From: Lysobacteraceae bacterium CU05-9
Lineage (GTDB): Bacteria > Pseudomonadota > Gammaproteobacteria > Xanthomonadales > Xanthomonadaceae
NCBI GenBank assembly: GCA_007556525.1
Contig: SWJS01000004.1
Coordinates: 1 to 64,000, forward strand
DNA: 64,000 nucleotides
Direction of reading: 5' to 3'
Numbering within the stretch: position 1 is the first letter of the stretch; each line of letters opens with the position of its first letter. The notes under the pieces were generated by a model. That model was not told the DNA's origin and made no database searches. It saw only the letters and a program-made list of their open reading frames with translations. The translations under genes were made by a program, and so were the position numbers. This document shows, piece after piece, positions 44,088 to 52,592 of this stretch.

Positions 44088-46934
44088 ATGTCGCGCAAGA
44101 TTAGGGTTTTTTCGTATTCCGCACTTACGTTGGCCATCGCGGTCGGTTTGACTGCGTGCGGTGGTGGCGGTGGGGGCGGCAACGTCATTGCACCGACAAC
44201 ACCTCCACCGGTGAATCCACCACCGACCAGCGGTCCTCAGGCGCCCGTCGTCGGCACTGTCAGCCCGAATCTTGCCGTTGCGTATGACGTGACGAATACG
44301 GCTGCGGGTCAAGCCGCCGGCTTCACCGGCGCGGGCGTGACCATCGGTGTCGTCGACTCGGGTGTCGTGCGTAACAACCCTGCGCTCTATCCGCGCGTCG
44401 TGGCGAACCTGACCTACGTCAGCTCCACACGTAACGATCTGACGAAGGACGACGTTGTCGGACACGGTACCTCCGTCTCGCACAGCATGGCAGGCTTGCC
44501 GTGGGGCTCGTGGCCGGGCGGCGTGGCAACCGGATCGAATATTGTTTCGGCGCGCATCATCAACGACACGCGTCCGACCGATGACGGCTCGGGGCAAGGT
44601 AACGAAGTCAGCGGCGCGCTCGGTCTCGAGCCGATCCACAACGACCTCATCGCCCGCGGCGTCAAAATCATGAACAACTCCTGGGGTGGCCTGTACTGGA
44701 CCAACCTCAATGCAACGGCGCCCATCGCCGCGGAATACCGTAAGTTCATTATCCAAAATGGTGGGCTGGTTGTTTTCGCAACCGGTAACGAAGGGCGTGC
44801 GAACCCGACGGACATGTCTTCGATGCCTTCGAAGCCAGGACCGGATGGCACCAAGCCGGCCGCAGATCTTGAAGTGGGCTGGTTGGCAGTCGGTGCGCTC
44901 GCGTCGGGCCGCACCAACAACGTCTCCGGCGATACCACGAGCCCTTACATGACGGCGGCGGAAGTTCTCGCGAATCCGCGCTTGGCGTATTACTCGAATG
45001 CCTGTGGTTTCGCGATGCGCTATTGCTTGGTTGCACCAGGCGATGTGGTCGTGCCGGGTAAGGATGATCCATACAACGCTCCAACGTATTGGCGTACGAG
45101 CGGTACGTCCCTTGCAGCACCACAAGTGTCTGGCGCAGCGGCATTGGTTTGGCAGGCGTTTCCGTATTTTAGTAACGATCTGGTCCGTCAAACGATTCTC
45201 GGCACTGCGAAGGATATCGGCGCTCCGGGCGTCGACGCGGTGTTCGGTTACGGCTTGCTGGATGTGGGCAAGGCGGTGAAAGGTCCCGCGAAACTTGATT
45301 GGGGTTCGATCAACGTCAACAATCCTTTGGCGTCGACCTTCTCCAACGACATCAGCGGCGCGGGCGGCATCAACAAACTGGGTGCAGGCACGTTGACGCT
45401 GTCGGGCACGAATAGCTACTCGGGTGACACGAATGTCCAGGCGGGCACTTTAGTCTCTGCCAAAAACATTCCCGGCAACGCCACCACCGTCTCTGGCGCA
45501 ACTTTGTCGTTACCGAACTCGGGCGTCGTCGGCAACTTGAGCAACGGCGGTCAGGTATCGTTGACTGGCGCAGGTGGTCACACCGTCGGCGGCAATTACG
45601 TGCAAGGTTCAACAGCCACGTTGTCCTATCTCGTCGGCGCTCCCCTGCTCGTCACGGGTACGGCGTCGTTGAACGGTACGCTGCAGGTGGCGGGCAAGGT
45701 TGCCGGCTACACGCACACCGCGCAGGAAACGGTCGTCTCCGCGAATGGCGGATTGTCCGGCACGTTTGCGAATTTGACGGCGACGTCGAATGTTTTGATG
45801 ACCGGCACCTTGTCGTATGACGCGAACAAAGCGTATTTGAACCTGACGCGATTGGACGTGGCAGCAACGGCGGCGGCGTTGGACTTCACGCCGATGGCAG
45901 TCGGTGGTGCGACGCGTGTGGAGGGTGCTTTTGGTGGGATCGACAGTGGCAAAACTCCGAACGGCGCATTCAATGCTGGCGCGGGTGTTTTGCAATCGAT
46001 AACTTCGAATACTGAAGCCGAAAATTCGCTGGCTTCGTTGAACGGCGAACTGCACACCGCAGACTTGGCGTTCACGCGCATGACGCTCGATGGCGCGCGC
46101 TTGCGTCTCGACCGTCGTCTCGACACGGTTGGTAAGGGCGGCATGTGGTACGACGAGTCGAGCGGTTCGATGGCATCCACCGCATCGCTGGGCATGAACG
46201 CGCAAGGCTGGACGATTGGTCAGGACGTTCGCTTGAGCCCGAACTGGTTGGTCGGCGGATCCGTGGCCGAGCAGCGTGGGTTCGCGTGGAACGATCGTGC
46301 GGACCGCGCACGCAACCGTCAGGTGCAAGCCTCGCTCTACTCGTTGGTGAATTTACCGGGCGGCTTCTACTTGTCGGGCACGGGCTCAATGGGTCAGTTG
46401 GCTTCGAGCGCGAACCGTCAGATTGCACTGGGCGCTTATGGCTTTGATGTCGCGAGCAATGACAGCACGAACTTCCGTAACCTCTCATTGCAAGCCGGTC
46501 GTCCGCTGGAATTCGGTTTGACGCGTGTGACGCCGTATGCAGGCGTGCAATCGTTGACACTGGATCGCAGTGGCTTCGTCGAAAATGGCGCTTTGGGCTT
46601 CGGCTTGAAGGCAGACGCCTCGAGCGTGAGCGCGTCGCACGGCATCGCGGGTCTGCGCGTTTCATCGGCACTCTCGCGCTATGTCGATTTGTTCGCCTAC
46701 TCCGAGTATCAGCGCTTGCTGAGCTCAAGTGGTTCGGCGGTCAACGCGTCGTTCACGGGCTTTGATCTGGCGTCGCCGATTACGGGCGTGGATTTCGCGC
46801 GCAATGCGTCGGTGTTTGGTTTTGGATTGAGCCGCGATGGCTTGAAGGGCAAATGGTCTCTGGGCTTTGACGGTCGCCGCGACAGCCGGGGCTCGTACCA
46901 GCAAGCATCGCTGAATTACGCCCGCGGGTTCTGA
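44088..46934 (+). CDS. S8 serine protease autotransporter lipoprotein (NalP-like)
   Basis: 948 residues. A signal with a lipobox (LTAC, then a glycine run and a proline-rich linker) precedes a subtilisin domain with D (VTIGVVDSGV), H (VGHGTSVSHS) and S (GTSLAAPQVSG). One autotransporter-associated beta-strand repeat (GAGTLTLSGTNSYSGDT) follows, then a passenger stem and a C-terminal beta barrel that ends in the aromatic residue of LNYARGF. Lipidated subtilisin autotransporters of the NalP type release other surface proteins. AGGTGGT lies shortly before the ATG. The gene has no link with the BCAA genes around it. Confidence 0.88.
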   Translation: MSRKIRVFSYSALTLAIAVGLTACGGGGGGGNVIAPTTPPPVNPPPTSGPQAPVVGTVSPNLAVAYDVTNTAAGQAAGFTGAGVTIGVVDSGVVRNNPALYPRVVANLTYVSSTRNDLTKDDVVGHGTSVSHSMAGLPWGSWPGGVATGSNIVSARIINDTRPTDDGSGQGNEVSGALGLEPIHNDLIARGVKIMNNSWGGLYWTNLNATAPIAAEYRKFIIQNGGLVVFATGNEGRANPTDMSSMPSKPGPDGTKPAADLEVGWLAVGALASGRTNNVSGDTTSPYMTAAEVLANPRLAYYSNACGFAMRYCLVAPGDVVVPGKDDPYNAPTYWRTSGTSLAAPQVSGAAALVWQAFPYFSNDLVRQTILGTAKDIGAPGVDAVFGYGLLDVGKAVKGPAKLDWGSINVNNPLASTFSNDISGAGGINKLGAGTLTLSGTNSYSGDTNVQAGTLVSAKNIPGNATTVSGATLSLPNSGVVGNLSNGGQVSLTGAGGHTVGGNYVQGSTATLSYLVGAPLLVTGTASLNGTLQVAGKVAGYTHTAQETVVSANGGLSGTFANLTATSNVLMTGTLSYDANKAYLNLTRLDVAATAAALDFTPMAVGGATRVEGAFGGIDSGKTPNGAFNAGAGVLQSITSNTEAENSLASLNGELHTADLAFTRMTLDGARLRLDRRLDTVGKGGMWYDESSGSMASTASLGMNAQGWTIGQDVRLSPNWLVGGSVAEQRGFAWNDRADRARNRQVQASLYSLVNLPGGFYLSGTGSMGQLASSANRQIALGAYGFDVASNDSTNFRNLSLQAGRPLEFGLTRVTPYAGVQSLTLDRSGFVENGALGFGLKADASSVSASHGIAGLRVSSALSRYVDLFAYSEYQRLLSSSGSAVNASFTGFDLASPITGVDFARNASVFGFGLSRDGLKGKWSLGFDGRRDSRGSYQQASLNYARGF

Positions 46935-47063
46935 TTTAAGCCGGTTGTAGCATGGCGGCGCGTCGGGACAGGATCTCGGCGCGCCGTTCTCGTTTGCGCC
47001 AAGGGGTACGGAAAGCGCATAATCGAGGGAGTCTGTTTTTTATTCGAAACTGGAGTTTCCTCG

Positions 47064-48239
47064 ATGTCCGATGTCGTCATTGTTGGTGCGAAACGCACTG
47101 CGATTGGGTCGTTTTTGGGTCAATTTAACGGCGTTCCTACGCCAACGCTGGGTGCTGCGGCGATCAAGGGCGCTTTGGAAGAAGCTCACGTGAGCGCGGA
47201 CAAAGTTGAAGAAGTGATCATGGGTTGCGTGCTGCCGGCCGGTCTCGGTCAGGCCCCTGCCCGTCAAGCCTCGATTGCTGCCGGCGTTCCGACGAGCGCG
47301 GGTGCGCTGACGATCAATAAGGTCTGCGGTTCGGGCATGAAGGCGATCATGTTGGCTGCCGATGCGATCAAGGCCGGTTCGGCTTCCACGATTGTGGCCG
47401 GTGGTATGGAGTCGATGACGAATGCGCCGCATCTGTTGAATGGTTCGCGCAATGGTTTGCGTTATGGCGAAGGCAAGCTGCTTGACCACATGGCGTTTGA
47501 TGGTTTGACGAATCCGTATGACGGGAAGGCGATGGGTGTTTTTGGCGATGCAACTTGTCATGACTACGGGTTTGATCGCGAGGCGCTCGATACGTTTAGC
47601 GCGAAATCCGTTGAGAAGGCGCAGAAAGCCATTGCGGATGGTTCTTTCGCGAATGAAATCGTTGCCGTCACGGTCTCCGGTCGTAAGGGCGATGTCGTCG
47701 TTGATACCGATGAAGAGCCTGGCAAGATTGATACCGCGAAAATTCCTGGTCTGCGTGCAGCATTCGGTAAGGACGGTGTTTTGACGGCAGCCTCTTCGTC
47801 GAAAATTTCAGACGGCGCCGCAGCTGTTGTCGTCATGAGTTCGGATGCGGCATCGGCGGCAGGCGTCAAGCCGTTGGCGGTGATCAAGGGTTACGCGACG
47901 CATTCGCAGGAGCCTGCACAATTTACAACGGCACCGGTCAATGCGATCCAGAAAGTTCTCGAAAAGGCTGGATGGTCGAAGGACGATGTCGACTTGTTCG
48001 AGATCAATGAGGCATTCGCGTGTGTCGCCATGGCGCCGATCAAGGACCTGGGATTGGATGCCGAGAAGATCAACGTCAACGGCGGTGCCGTCGCTTTGGG
48101 ACACCCAATCGGAGCGTCCGGTGCGCGTCTCGTTGTGACGTTGTTGCATGCATTGCAAGCACGTGGTTTGAAGCGCGGTGTGGCGTCACTTTGCATCGGC
48201 GGAGGTGAGGCAACAGCCCTCGCGATCGAGATAGTGTGA
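47064..48239 (+). CDS. atoB: Acetyl-CoA acetyltransferase (thiolase)
   Basis: 391 residues of the biosynthetic/degradative acetoacetyl-CoA thiolase family: nucleophile C88 (KVCGSGMKAI), H347 (GHPIGASG) and C377 (CIGGGEA). It condenses or splits acetoacetyl-CoA, and in this context would process acetoacetate from leucine or fatty acid oxidation. GGAG lies upstream in the sequence GAAACTGGAGTTTC, which itself resembles an operator. The gene stands alone between the protease and the lipoprotein genes. Confidence 0.9.
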   Translation: MSDVVIVGAKRTAIGSFLGQFNGVPTPTLGAAAIKGALEEAHVSADKVEEVIMGCVLPAGLGQAPARQASIAAGVPTSAGALTINKVCGSGMKAIMLAADAIKAGSASTIVAGGMESMTNAPHLLNGSRNGLRYGEGKLLDHMAFDGLTNPYDGKAMGVFGDATCHDYGFDREALDTFSAKSVEKAQKAIADGSFANEIVAVTVSGRKGDVVVDTDEEPGKIDTAKIPGLRAAFGKDGVLTAASSSKISDGAAAVVVMSSDAASAAGVKPLAVIKGYATHSQEPAQFTTAPVNAIQKVLEKAGWSKDDVDLFEINEAFACVAMAPIKDLGLDAEKINVNGGAVALGHPIGASGARLVVTLLHALQARGLKRGVASLCIGGGEATALAIEIV

Positions 48240-48327
48240 ACAAACGCACACTATCGGTGTTAAATTTTTAATAAACAACGAAAAATATCTTGACAGCAAT
48301 TCTGCGGTTGTCATCATTAACAACGGT

Positions 48328-48351
48328 ACGCAGAAATGCGTGTCTTTTTTT
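48328..48351 (+). terminator. Attenuator-like hairpin in a lipoprotein leader
   Basis: ACGCA (48328-48332), GAAA loop, TGCGT (48337-48341), then GTC and seven T. A possible promoter starts at TTGACA (48290). The hairpin lies 20 bases before the start of the Ala-rich lipoprotein gene and would end transcription before it unless overcome. Confidence 0.4.
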
Positions 48352-48370
48352 ATTTGACGAGGAAATCGAA

Positions 48371-48715
48371 ATGACTTTGAATAAGGCTCTGTTGGCTATG
48401 GCCCTGGGTTTGGCTCTGGCTGCTTGCTCGAACGCTGAGCAAGCGAACGAAGCTGCTGCTGACGCATCGGCATCGGCTGCTGAAGCATCGCAAGCTGCTG
48501 ACGCAGCTGCTGCTGCTGGCACCGCAGGTGCAGACGCTGCTGCTTCGGCTGCTGACGCAGCTGGCGCAGCTGCTGACGCTGCTGCTACGTCGGCTGCCGA
48601 CGCTGCTGCTGCTGGCACGGCTGGCGCTGCAGACGCAGCTGCTGACGCTGCTGCTCAAGCTGCAGACGCTGCTGACCAAGCTAAGGAAGCAGCTGAAGAA
48701 GCAGCTAAGAAGTAA
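48371..48715 (+). CDS. Alanine-rich lipoprotein 1
   Basis: 114 residues from the ATG at 48371 (GAGGAAATC upstream). The lipobox LALAACSN is followed by a chain that is more than half alanine with regular Asp, Ser, Glu and Gly and ends in EEAAKK. Such a chain would be a long helix or coiled coil, like Braun's lipoprotein in plan but with no evident relation. It is probably tethered to the outer membrane. It is closely related in style to the second gene at 49121-49435. Confidence 0.75.
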   Translation: MTLNKALLAMALGLALAACSNAEQANEAAADASASAAEASQAADAAAAAGTAGADAAASAADAAGAAADAAATSAADAAAAGTAGAADAAADAAAQAADAADQAKEAAEEAAKK

Positions 48716-48757
48716 TCATCACGCGGCTCTGGCCGTATGATTTATTTCTAGCGCTTC

Positions 48758-48771
48758 CGGACTTCGGTCCG
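48758..48771. other. UUCG tetraloop hairpin after lipoprotein 1
   Basis: CGGAC-TTCG-GTCCG is a perfect 5-bp stem with an extra-stable UUCG loop, in the 3' untranslated region just ahead of the terminator. It should stabilise the end of the mRNA against 3' exonucleases. Confidence 0.55.
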
Positions 48772-48781
48772 AGCTCTGAAG

Positions 48782-48809
48782 ACCACCGCTCCGGCGGTGG
48801 TTTTCTTTT
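48782..48809 (+). terminator. Terminator of lipoprotein 1
   Basis: ACCACCGC (48782-48789) pairs with GCGGTGGT (48794-48801) around TCCG, followed by a T-rich run (TTTTCTTTT). Confidence 0.85.
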
Positions 48810-49120
48810 GGGCGGAAGGAAAGGCGAAAGGCTTACGGCTAAAGGCTCAAGGCGCACGGATCGTTTTTTGCACGTTTTCAAAGGTTGAACTCGTGTCCAT
48901 GGACAGAAGTTCATCTTTTTTTAAAGTGCCTTTTTTTGCATTAGTTGACTAGACGGATCAAGCTTCGAGCCTTAAGCCTTAGGCCTTTTCTCCTCGGCAT
49001 ATTGCACACTGCGCAAAACGTTGCTATGTTCGCATTGCGAATACAACGTTCGCAAAAAGCGGCCTAAGGCTTTCAAAGCTGTAAGCCTTTACCCCTTACC
49101 TTATTCTTGGAACAAGAAAC
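48810..49120. other. Repeat-rich intergenic region between the lipoproteins
   Basis: No gene is seen. The stretch holds several AAGGCT/AGGCTTA-like words in both directions (near 48830-48860, 48965-48990 and 49060-49090) and a nested palindrome at 49017-49050. It should contain the promoter of the second lipoprotein gene. Confidence 0.45.
49017..49050. promoter_or_regulatory. Nested palindrome upstream of lipoprotein 2
   Basis: AACGTTG (49017-49023) pairs with CAACGTT (49044-49050), and inside it TTCGCA (49029-49034) pairs with TGCGAA (49036-49041) around one base. A repressor site or an RNA structure are both possible. Confidence 0.45.
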
Positions 49121-49435
49121 ATGAAGACCCAACTCACCATCGCGGCATTGGCCGTTGCCCTGGCACTGACCGGTTGCCAGAAGTCGGCTGAGACCCAAGC
49201 TGCTGAAGAAGCTGCGAAGGCAGAAACCGCGCAAGCTGCAGACGCAACTGCAGAAGCTGCACAAGCAAACGCAGCTGACGCTGCTGCTGCAACCGCTGCT
49301 GCTGCTGAAAATGCAGCGGACGCAACTGCCGCTGCTGCCGACAAGGCTGTCGACGCAACTAAGGACGCAGCTGCCGCTGCTGCAGACGCAACGCAAGAAG
49401 CTGCTGCCAAGGTTGAAGAAGCTGCGAAGAAGTAA
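49121..49435 (+). CDS. Alanine-rich lipoprotein 2
   Basis: 104 residues. The lipobox ALALTGC is followed by a chain of Ala with Glu, Asp, Lys, Thr and Gln, ending in VEEAAKK. More charged than lipoprotein 1 but of the same plan and end. Weak ribosome binding site (ACAAGAAAC). A terminator follows, so the two genes are separate transcripts. Codon use is dominated by GCT/GCA for alanine. Confidence 0.75.
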   Translation: MKTQLTIAALAVALALTGCQKSAETQAAEEAAKAETAQAADATAEAAQANAADAAAATAAAAENAADATAAAADKAVDATKDAAAAAADATQEAAAKVEEAAKK

Positions 49436-49462
49436 TTCGACGCTGCTGTCAGTTTGACGGAG

Positions 49463-49493
49463 ACCCGTCCTCGGAAATGAGGGCGGGTTTTTT
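49463..49493 (+). terminator. Terminator of lipoprotein 2
   Basis: ACCCGTCCTC (49463-49472) pairs with GAGGGCGGGT (49479-49488) with one G-T wobble, followed by six T. Confidence 0.88.
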
Positions 49494-49536
49494 GTTAAAT
49501 GCTATCCTTACTGCAGCAAATTAAGGATCTTTGTTC

Positions 49537-51147
49537 ATGCCCGTTCTCCGTTCGACGCTTGATGTGCGCAGTGCTGATTTTGCCGAAAATTCCGAATACC
49601 ACCGCTCGTTGGTGGCGGAGCTCGATGAGCGTCTGGCGCGAGTGGCGTTGGGTGGTGGCGAGAAGGCGCGTGACAAACACACTGCGCGTGGCAAGTTGCT
49701 GGTGCGTGATCGCATCACTGCCCTGCTCGATCCGGGTTCGCCATTCCTCGAAGTGGCACCGCTGGCTGCGGAAGGCATGTATGACGATGCGGCGCCGTCG
49801 GCGGGGATCGTGTGTGGCATCGGACGCATCAATGGTCTGGAAGTGATGGTCGTTGCGAACGATGCGACGGTGAAAGGTGGCACGTACTTCCCCATGACCG
49901 TCAAAAAACACCTACGCGCCCAAGCCATCGCCGAGGAGAATCGCTTGCCGTGCGTGTACTTGGTGGACAGTGGTGGCGCGTTTTTGCCGCTTCAGGACGA
50001 GGTGTTTCCGGATCGCGAGCATTTTGGACGGATTTTCTACAACCAGGCGCGGTTGAGTGCGCAGAATTTGCCGCAGGTGGCGGTGGTGATGGGTTCGTCG
50101 ACCGCGGGTGGCGCGTATGTGCCGGCGATGTGTGACGAGTCGATTATCGTCAAGGAACAAGGGACGATTTTCCTGGGTGGTCCGCCGCTGGTGAAAGCTG
50201 CGACGGGTGAAGTCGTCAATGCCGAAGATCTCGGCGGTGCAGATGTCCATACATCTGTATCGGGCGTTGCGGATCACTTTGCGTTGGATGACCGTCATGC
50301 GTTGCAGATGGCGCGCGATGTGGTGGGTACATTTAATCGCGTGAAATCTATCGGCCTTGCGGTACGTGAATCGGTTGAGCCGTTGTATCCGTCTGAAGAG
50401 CTGTATGGGATCGTTCCGAAGGACACCCGCAAACCGTTCGATGCGCGCGAAGTCATCATGCGCATTGTCGATGGTTCGGAGTTCCAGGAATTCAAGGCCC
50501 GCTACGGCAAAACCTTGATCACCGGTTTCGCCCACATCTACGGTTACCCGGTCGGCATCATTGCGAATAATGGGATTTTGTTCGGTGAGTCTGCGTTGAA
50601 GGGCGCGCACTTCATCGAGCTGTGCAATCAGCGTGGGATTCCGTTGGTTTTCCTCCAAAACATCACCGGCTTCATGGTCGGCCGCAAGTACGAGAACGCC
50701 GGCATTGCGAAGGACGGAGCCAAAATGGTCACGGCTGTCGCGTGTTCTGTCGTCCCCAAATTCACGGTCGTCATCGGTGGCTCCTTCGGCGCAGGCAACT
50801 ACGCAATGTGTGGTCGCGCCTACGGTGGTCGCTTCCTGTGGATGTGGCCGAACGCGCGCATCTCCGTGATGGGTGGTGAGCAAGCAGCATCGGTGTTGTC
50901 GACGGTGCGCCGTGATGGCATTGAGGCTTCAGGTGCGTCGTGGTCTGCGGAGGATGAGGAGGCGTTCAAGGCGCCGATCCGCGATCAGTACGAAACGCAA
51001 GGTTCACCCTATTACGCTTCTGCGCGCTTGTGGGATGACGGCATCATCGACCCGGCGGACACTAGGCGTGCTCTCGGTCTCGGCTTGTCCGCATCGTTGA
51101 ATGCACCAATCCCTGCCAAAACCGACTTCGGCGTTTTCCGGATGTAA
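49537..51147 (+). CDS. mccB: Methylcrotonyl-CoA carboxylase beta subunit
   Basis: About 536 residues from the ATG at 49537. A complete biotin-dependent carboxyltransferase: N-terminal [22 protein letters not shown], the oxyanion-hole regions ([29 protein letters not shown]) and the C-terminal [13 protein letters not shown]. The overall pattern is that of MccB/LiuB, which makes 3-methylglutaconyl-CoA from methylcrotonyl-CoA, the step after isovaleryl-CoA dehydrogenase. The alpha (biotin carboxylase) subunit, the hydratase and the lyase are not in the window and must lie elsewhere, since the next gene is unrelated and faces the other way. Confidence 0.92.
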   Translation: MPVLRSTLDVRSADFAENSEYHRSLVAELDERLARVALGGGEKARDKHTARGKLLVRDRITALLDPGSPFLEVAPLAAEGMYDDAAPSAGIVCGIGRINGLEVMVVANDATVKGGTYFPMTVKKHLRAQAIAEENRLPCVYLVDSGGAFLPLQDEVFPDREHFGRIFYNQARLSAQNLPQVAVVMGSSTAGGAYVPAMCDESIIVKEQGTIFLGGPPLVKAATGEVVNAEDLGGADVHTSVSGVADHFALDDRHALQMARDVVGTFNRVKSIGLAVRESVEPLYPSEELYGIVPKDTRKPFDAREVIMRIVDGSEFQEFKARYGKTLITGFAHIYGYPVGIIANNGILFGESALKGAHFIELCNQRGIPLVFLQNITGFMVGRKYENAGIAKDGAKMVTAVACSVVPKFTVVIGGSFGAGNYAMCGRAYGGRFLWMWPNARISVMGGEQAASVLSTVRRDGIEASGASWSAEDEEAFKAPIRDQYETQGSPYYASARLWDDGIIDPADTRRALGLGLSASLNAPIPAKTDFGVFRM

Positions 51148-51158
51148 GTTTTTTCGCG

Positions 51159-52520
51159 TCAGCGATCGAAGATCACGATCGCGTCGTCGGACTTACTTCG
51201 CAATTTGAACCAATTCGTGGTGCGTTCGCGTTCCTGAGTGTTGAGTGCGCGCGAGCTATGTACGAGCAATTGCGTGACGGGTTTGTTGTCACCTGTTTCG
51301 TTGACGCGGTAACCGGTGCTAATCGTAATGTCGCTGACGGCCGGTTGTTGCGCTTGCAGTTCCTTCAACATGTCACCGCCTTGCGTTGCAAAGCGTTGTG
51401 ATGTCGCGAGTTCGCTGCGTAATGATTCGAGTTCTTTTTCCTTAGCTTCCAACGCAAGTTGATTGTCCTTGAAAAGGTCGGACATCAAGCTGGTTTTCAG
51501 CGCGGACATGTCGACGGGTTTACTCTCTCCGGACTGATGTAACTTGATGGTCGTGTCCTCGATGCCGGCGACGGTGAGCTTGCGTTGAATGCGCTCGAGC
51601 GTAGTCTTGCCGATCGGTGTGCCGATGAGCGAAACGTCGATGGTTTTGGTGCCTGGATCGATTTTGGTATCAATCACATACGCATCACGAAAAACGAATT
51701 CATCCCGTACGAATTGCGTCGCGCGTGAGCGGTAGACTTCGTCCTTGACGAGATTCGTTGCGAAATAAACGCTTGGCAATGCCATGATCAGCGCGATGCC
51801 CCACATGGCGTAGCTGACTTTTTTTTCGGTCTTCGCATCCACGAATGTGTGAAACGGGAATCGCAGTAACCGGATGCCGATGAAACTCGCGACGGCGATG
51901 AATACGCTGTTGATCAGGAATAAATAAAACGCACCAAAAAAATAATGCCAATTACCATTCGCCAATCCATATCCGGCTGTGCACAAAGGTGGCATCAGTG
52001 CAGTCGCGATCGCAACACCCGGAATGACGGCGGACTTCTCTTCGCGCGTGAGCCCGATGATGCCCGCCATCCCACCGAAGAACGCAATCAACACATCCCA
52101 CAAAGTCGGCGACGTTCTCGCGAGCAATTCCGATTGCGCTTCCGACAGCGGTGACAACGTAAAGTACAGCGCCGACACGAGCAATCCGATCAACGACGAA
52201 ATGATCAGGCTGATGAACGATTTGCGTGCGAATGCGAAATCATGAATCGCGACGCCGTGCCCGATGCCCATAATCGGTCCCATCAACGGAGAGATCAACA
52301 TTGCGCCGATGATGACAGCTGTTGAGTTGACGTTGAGTCCGATCGATGCAATCAGGATTGCAAACATCAAAATCCACGGCGTCGCGCCATGCAACTCCAC
52401 CGCTTCGCGGATGCGTTTCTCGATGACGTCATCCGGCGCTTTGTCGGCGATCAGATTGAAGCGCTGGGCGAGTGCCATTTTGATTGAGCGAGTGCGTCGC
52501 GTGTCAGTCTGGGAATTCAA
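51159..52520 (-). CDS. DUF389 membrane protein
   Basis: 453 residues. The DUF389 core has the AVIIGAMLISPLMGPIMGIGHG and ATALMPPLCTAGYGLANGNW signatures with about six membrane segments; the C-terminal ~200 residues are a soluble domain with a short coiled coil (EAKEKELESLRSELATS). The function of DUF389 is unknown. The TTG start at 52520 was kept because GGAG lies seven bases before it; the next in-frame ATG (52478) has none. Convergent with mccB. Confidence 0.83.
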   Translation of the reverse strand: MNSQTDTRRTRSIKMALAQRFNLIADKAPDDVIEKRIREAVELHGATPWILMFAILIASIGLNVNSTAVIIGAMLISPLMGPIMGIGHGVAIHDFAFARKSFISLIISSLIGLLVSALYFTLSPLSEAQSELLARTSPTLWDVLIAFFGGMAGIIGLTREEKSAVIPGVAIATALMPPLCTAGYGLANGNWHYFFGAFYLFLINSVFIAVASFIGIRLLRFPFHTFVDAKTEKKVSYAMWGIALIMALPSVYFATNLVKDEVYRSRATQFVRDEFVFRDAYVIDTKIDPGTKTIDVSLIGTPIGKTTLERIQRKLTVAGIEDTTIKLHQSGESKPVDMSALKTSLMSDLFKDNQLALEAKEKELESLRSELATSQRFATQGGDMLKELQAQQPAVSDITISTGYRVNETGDNKPVTQLLVHSSRALNTQERERTTNWFKLRSKSDDAIVIFDR

Positions 52521-52592
52521 AGACGGACTCCGTTAGTGCAAGTAGTGTTCCATCCTAACAAAATCTTTTTTGAAGATCGCTTCACATGGCAT

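Noticed and set aside
48371-49435. The Ala-rich frames as mere low-complexity shadows
   Set aside because: Both have clean lipoprotein signals and strong terminators, and the first has a good ribosome binding site, so they were accepted as genes.
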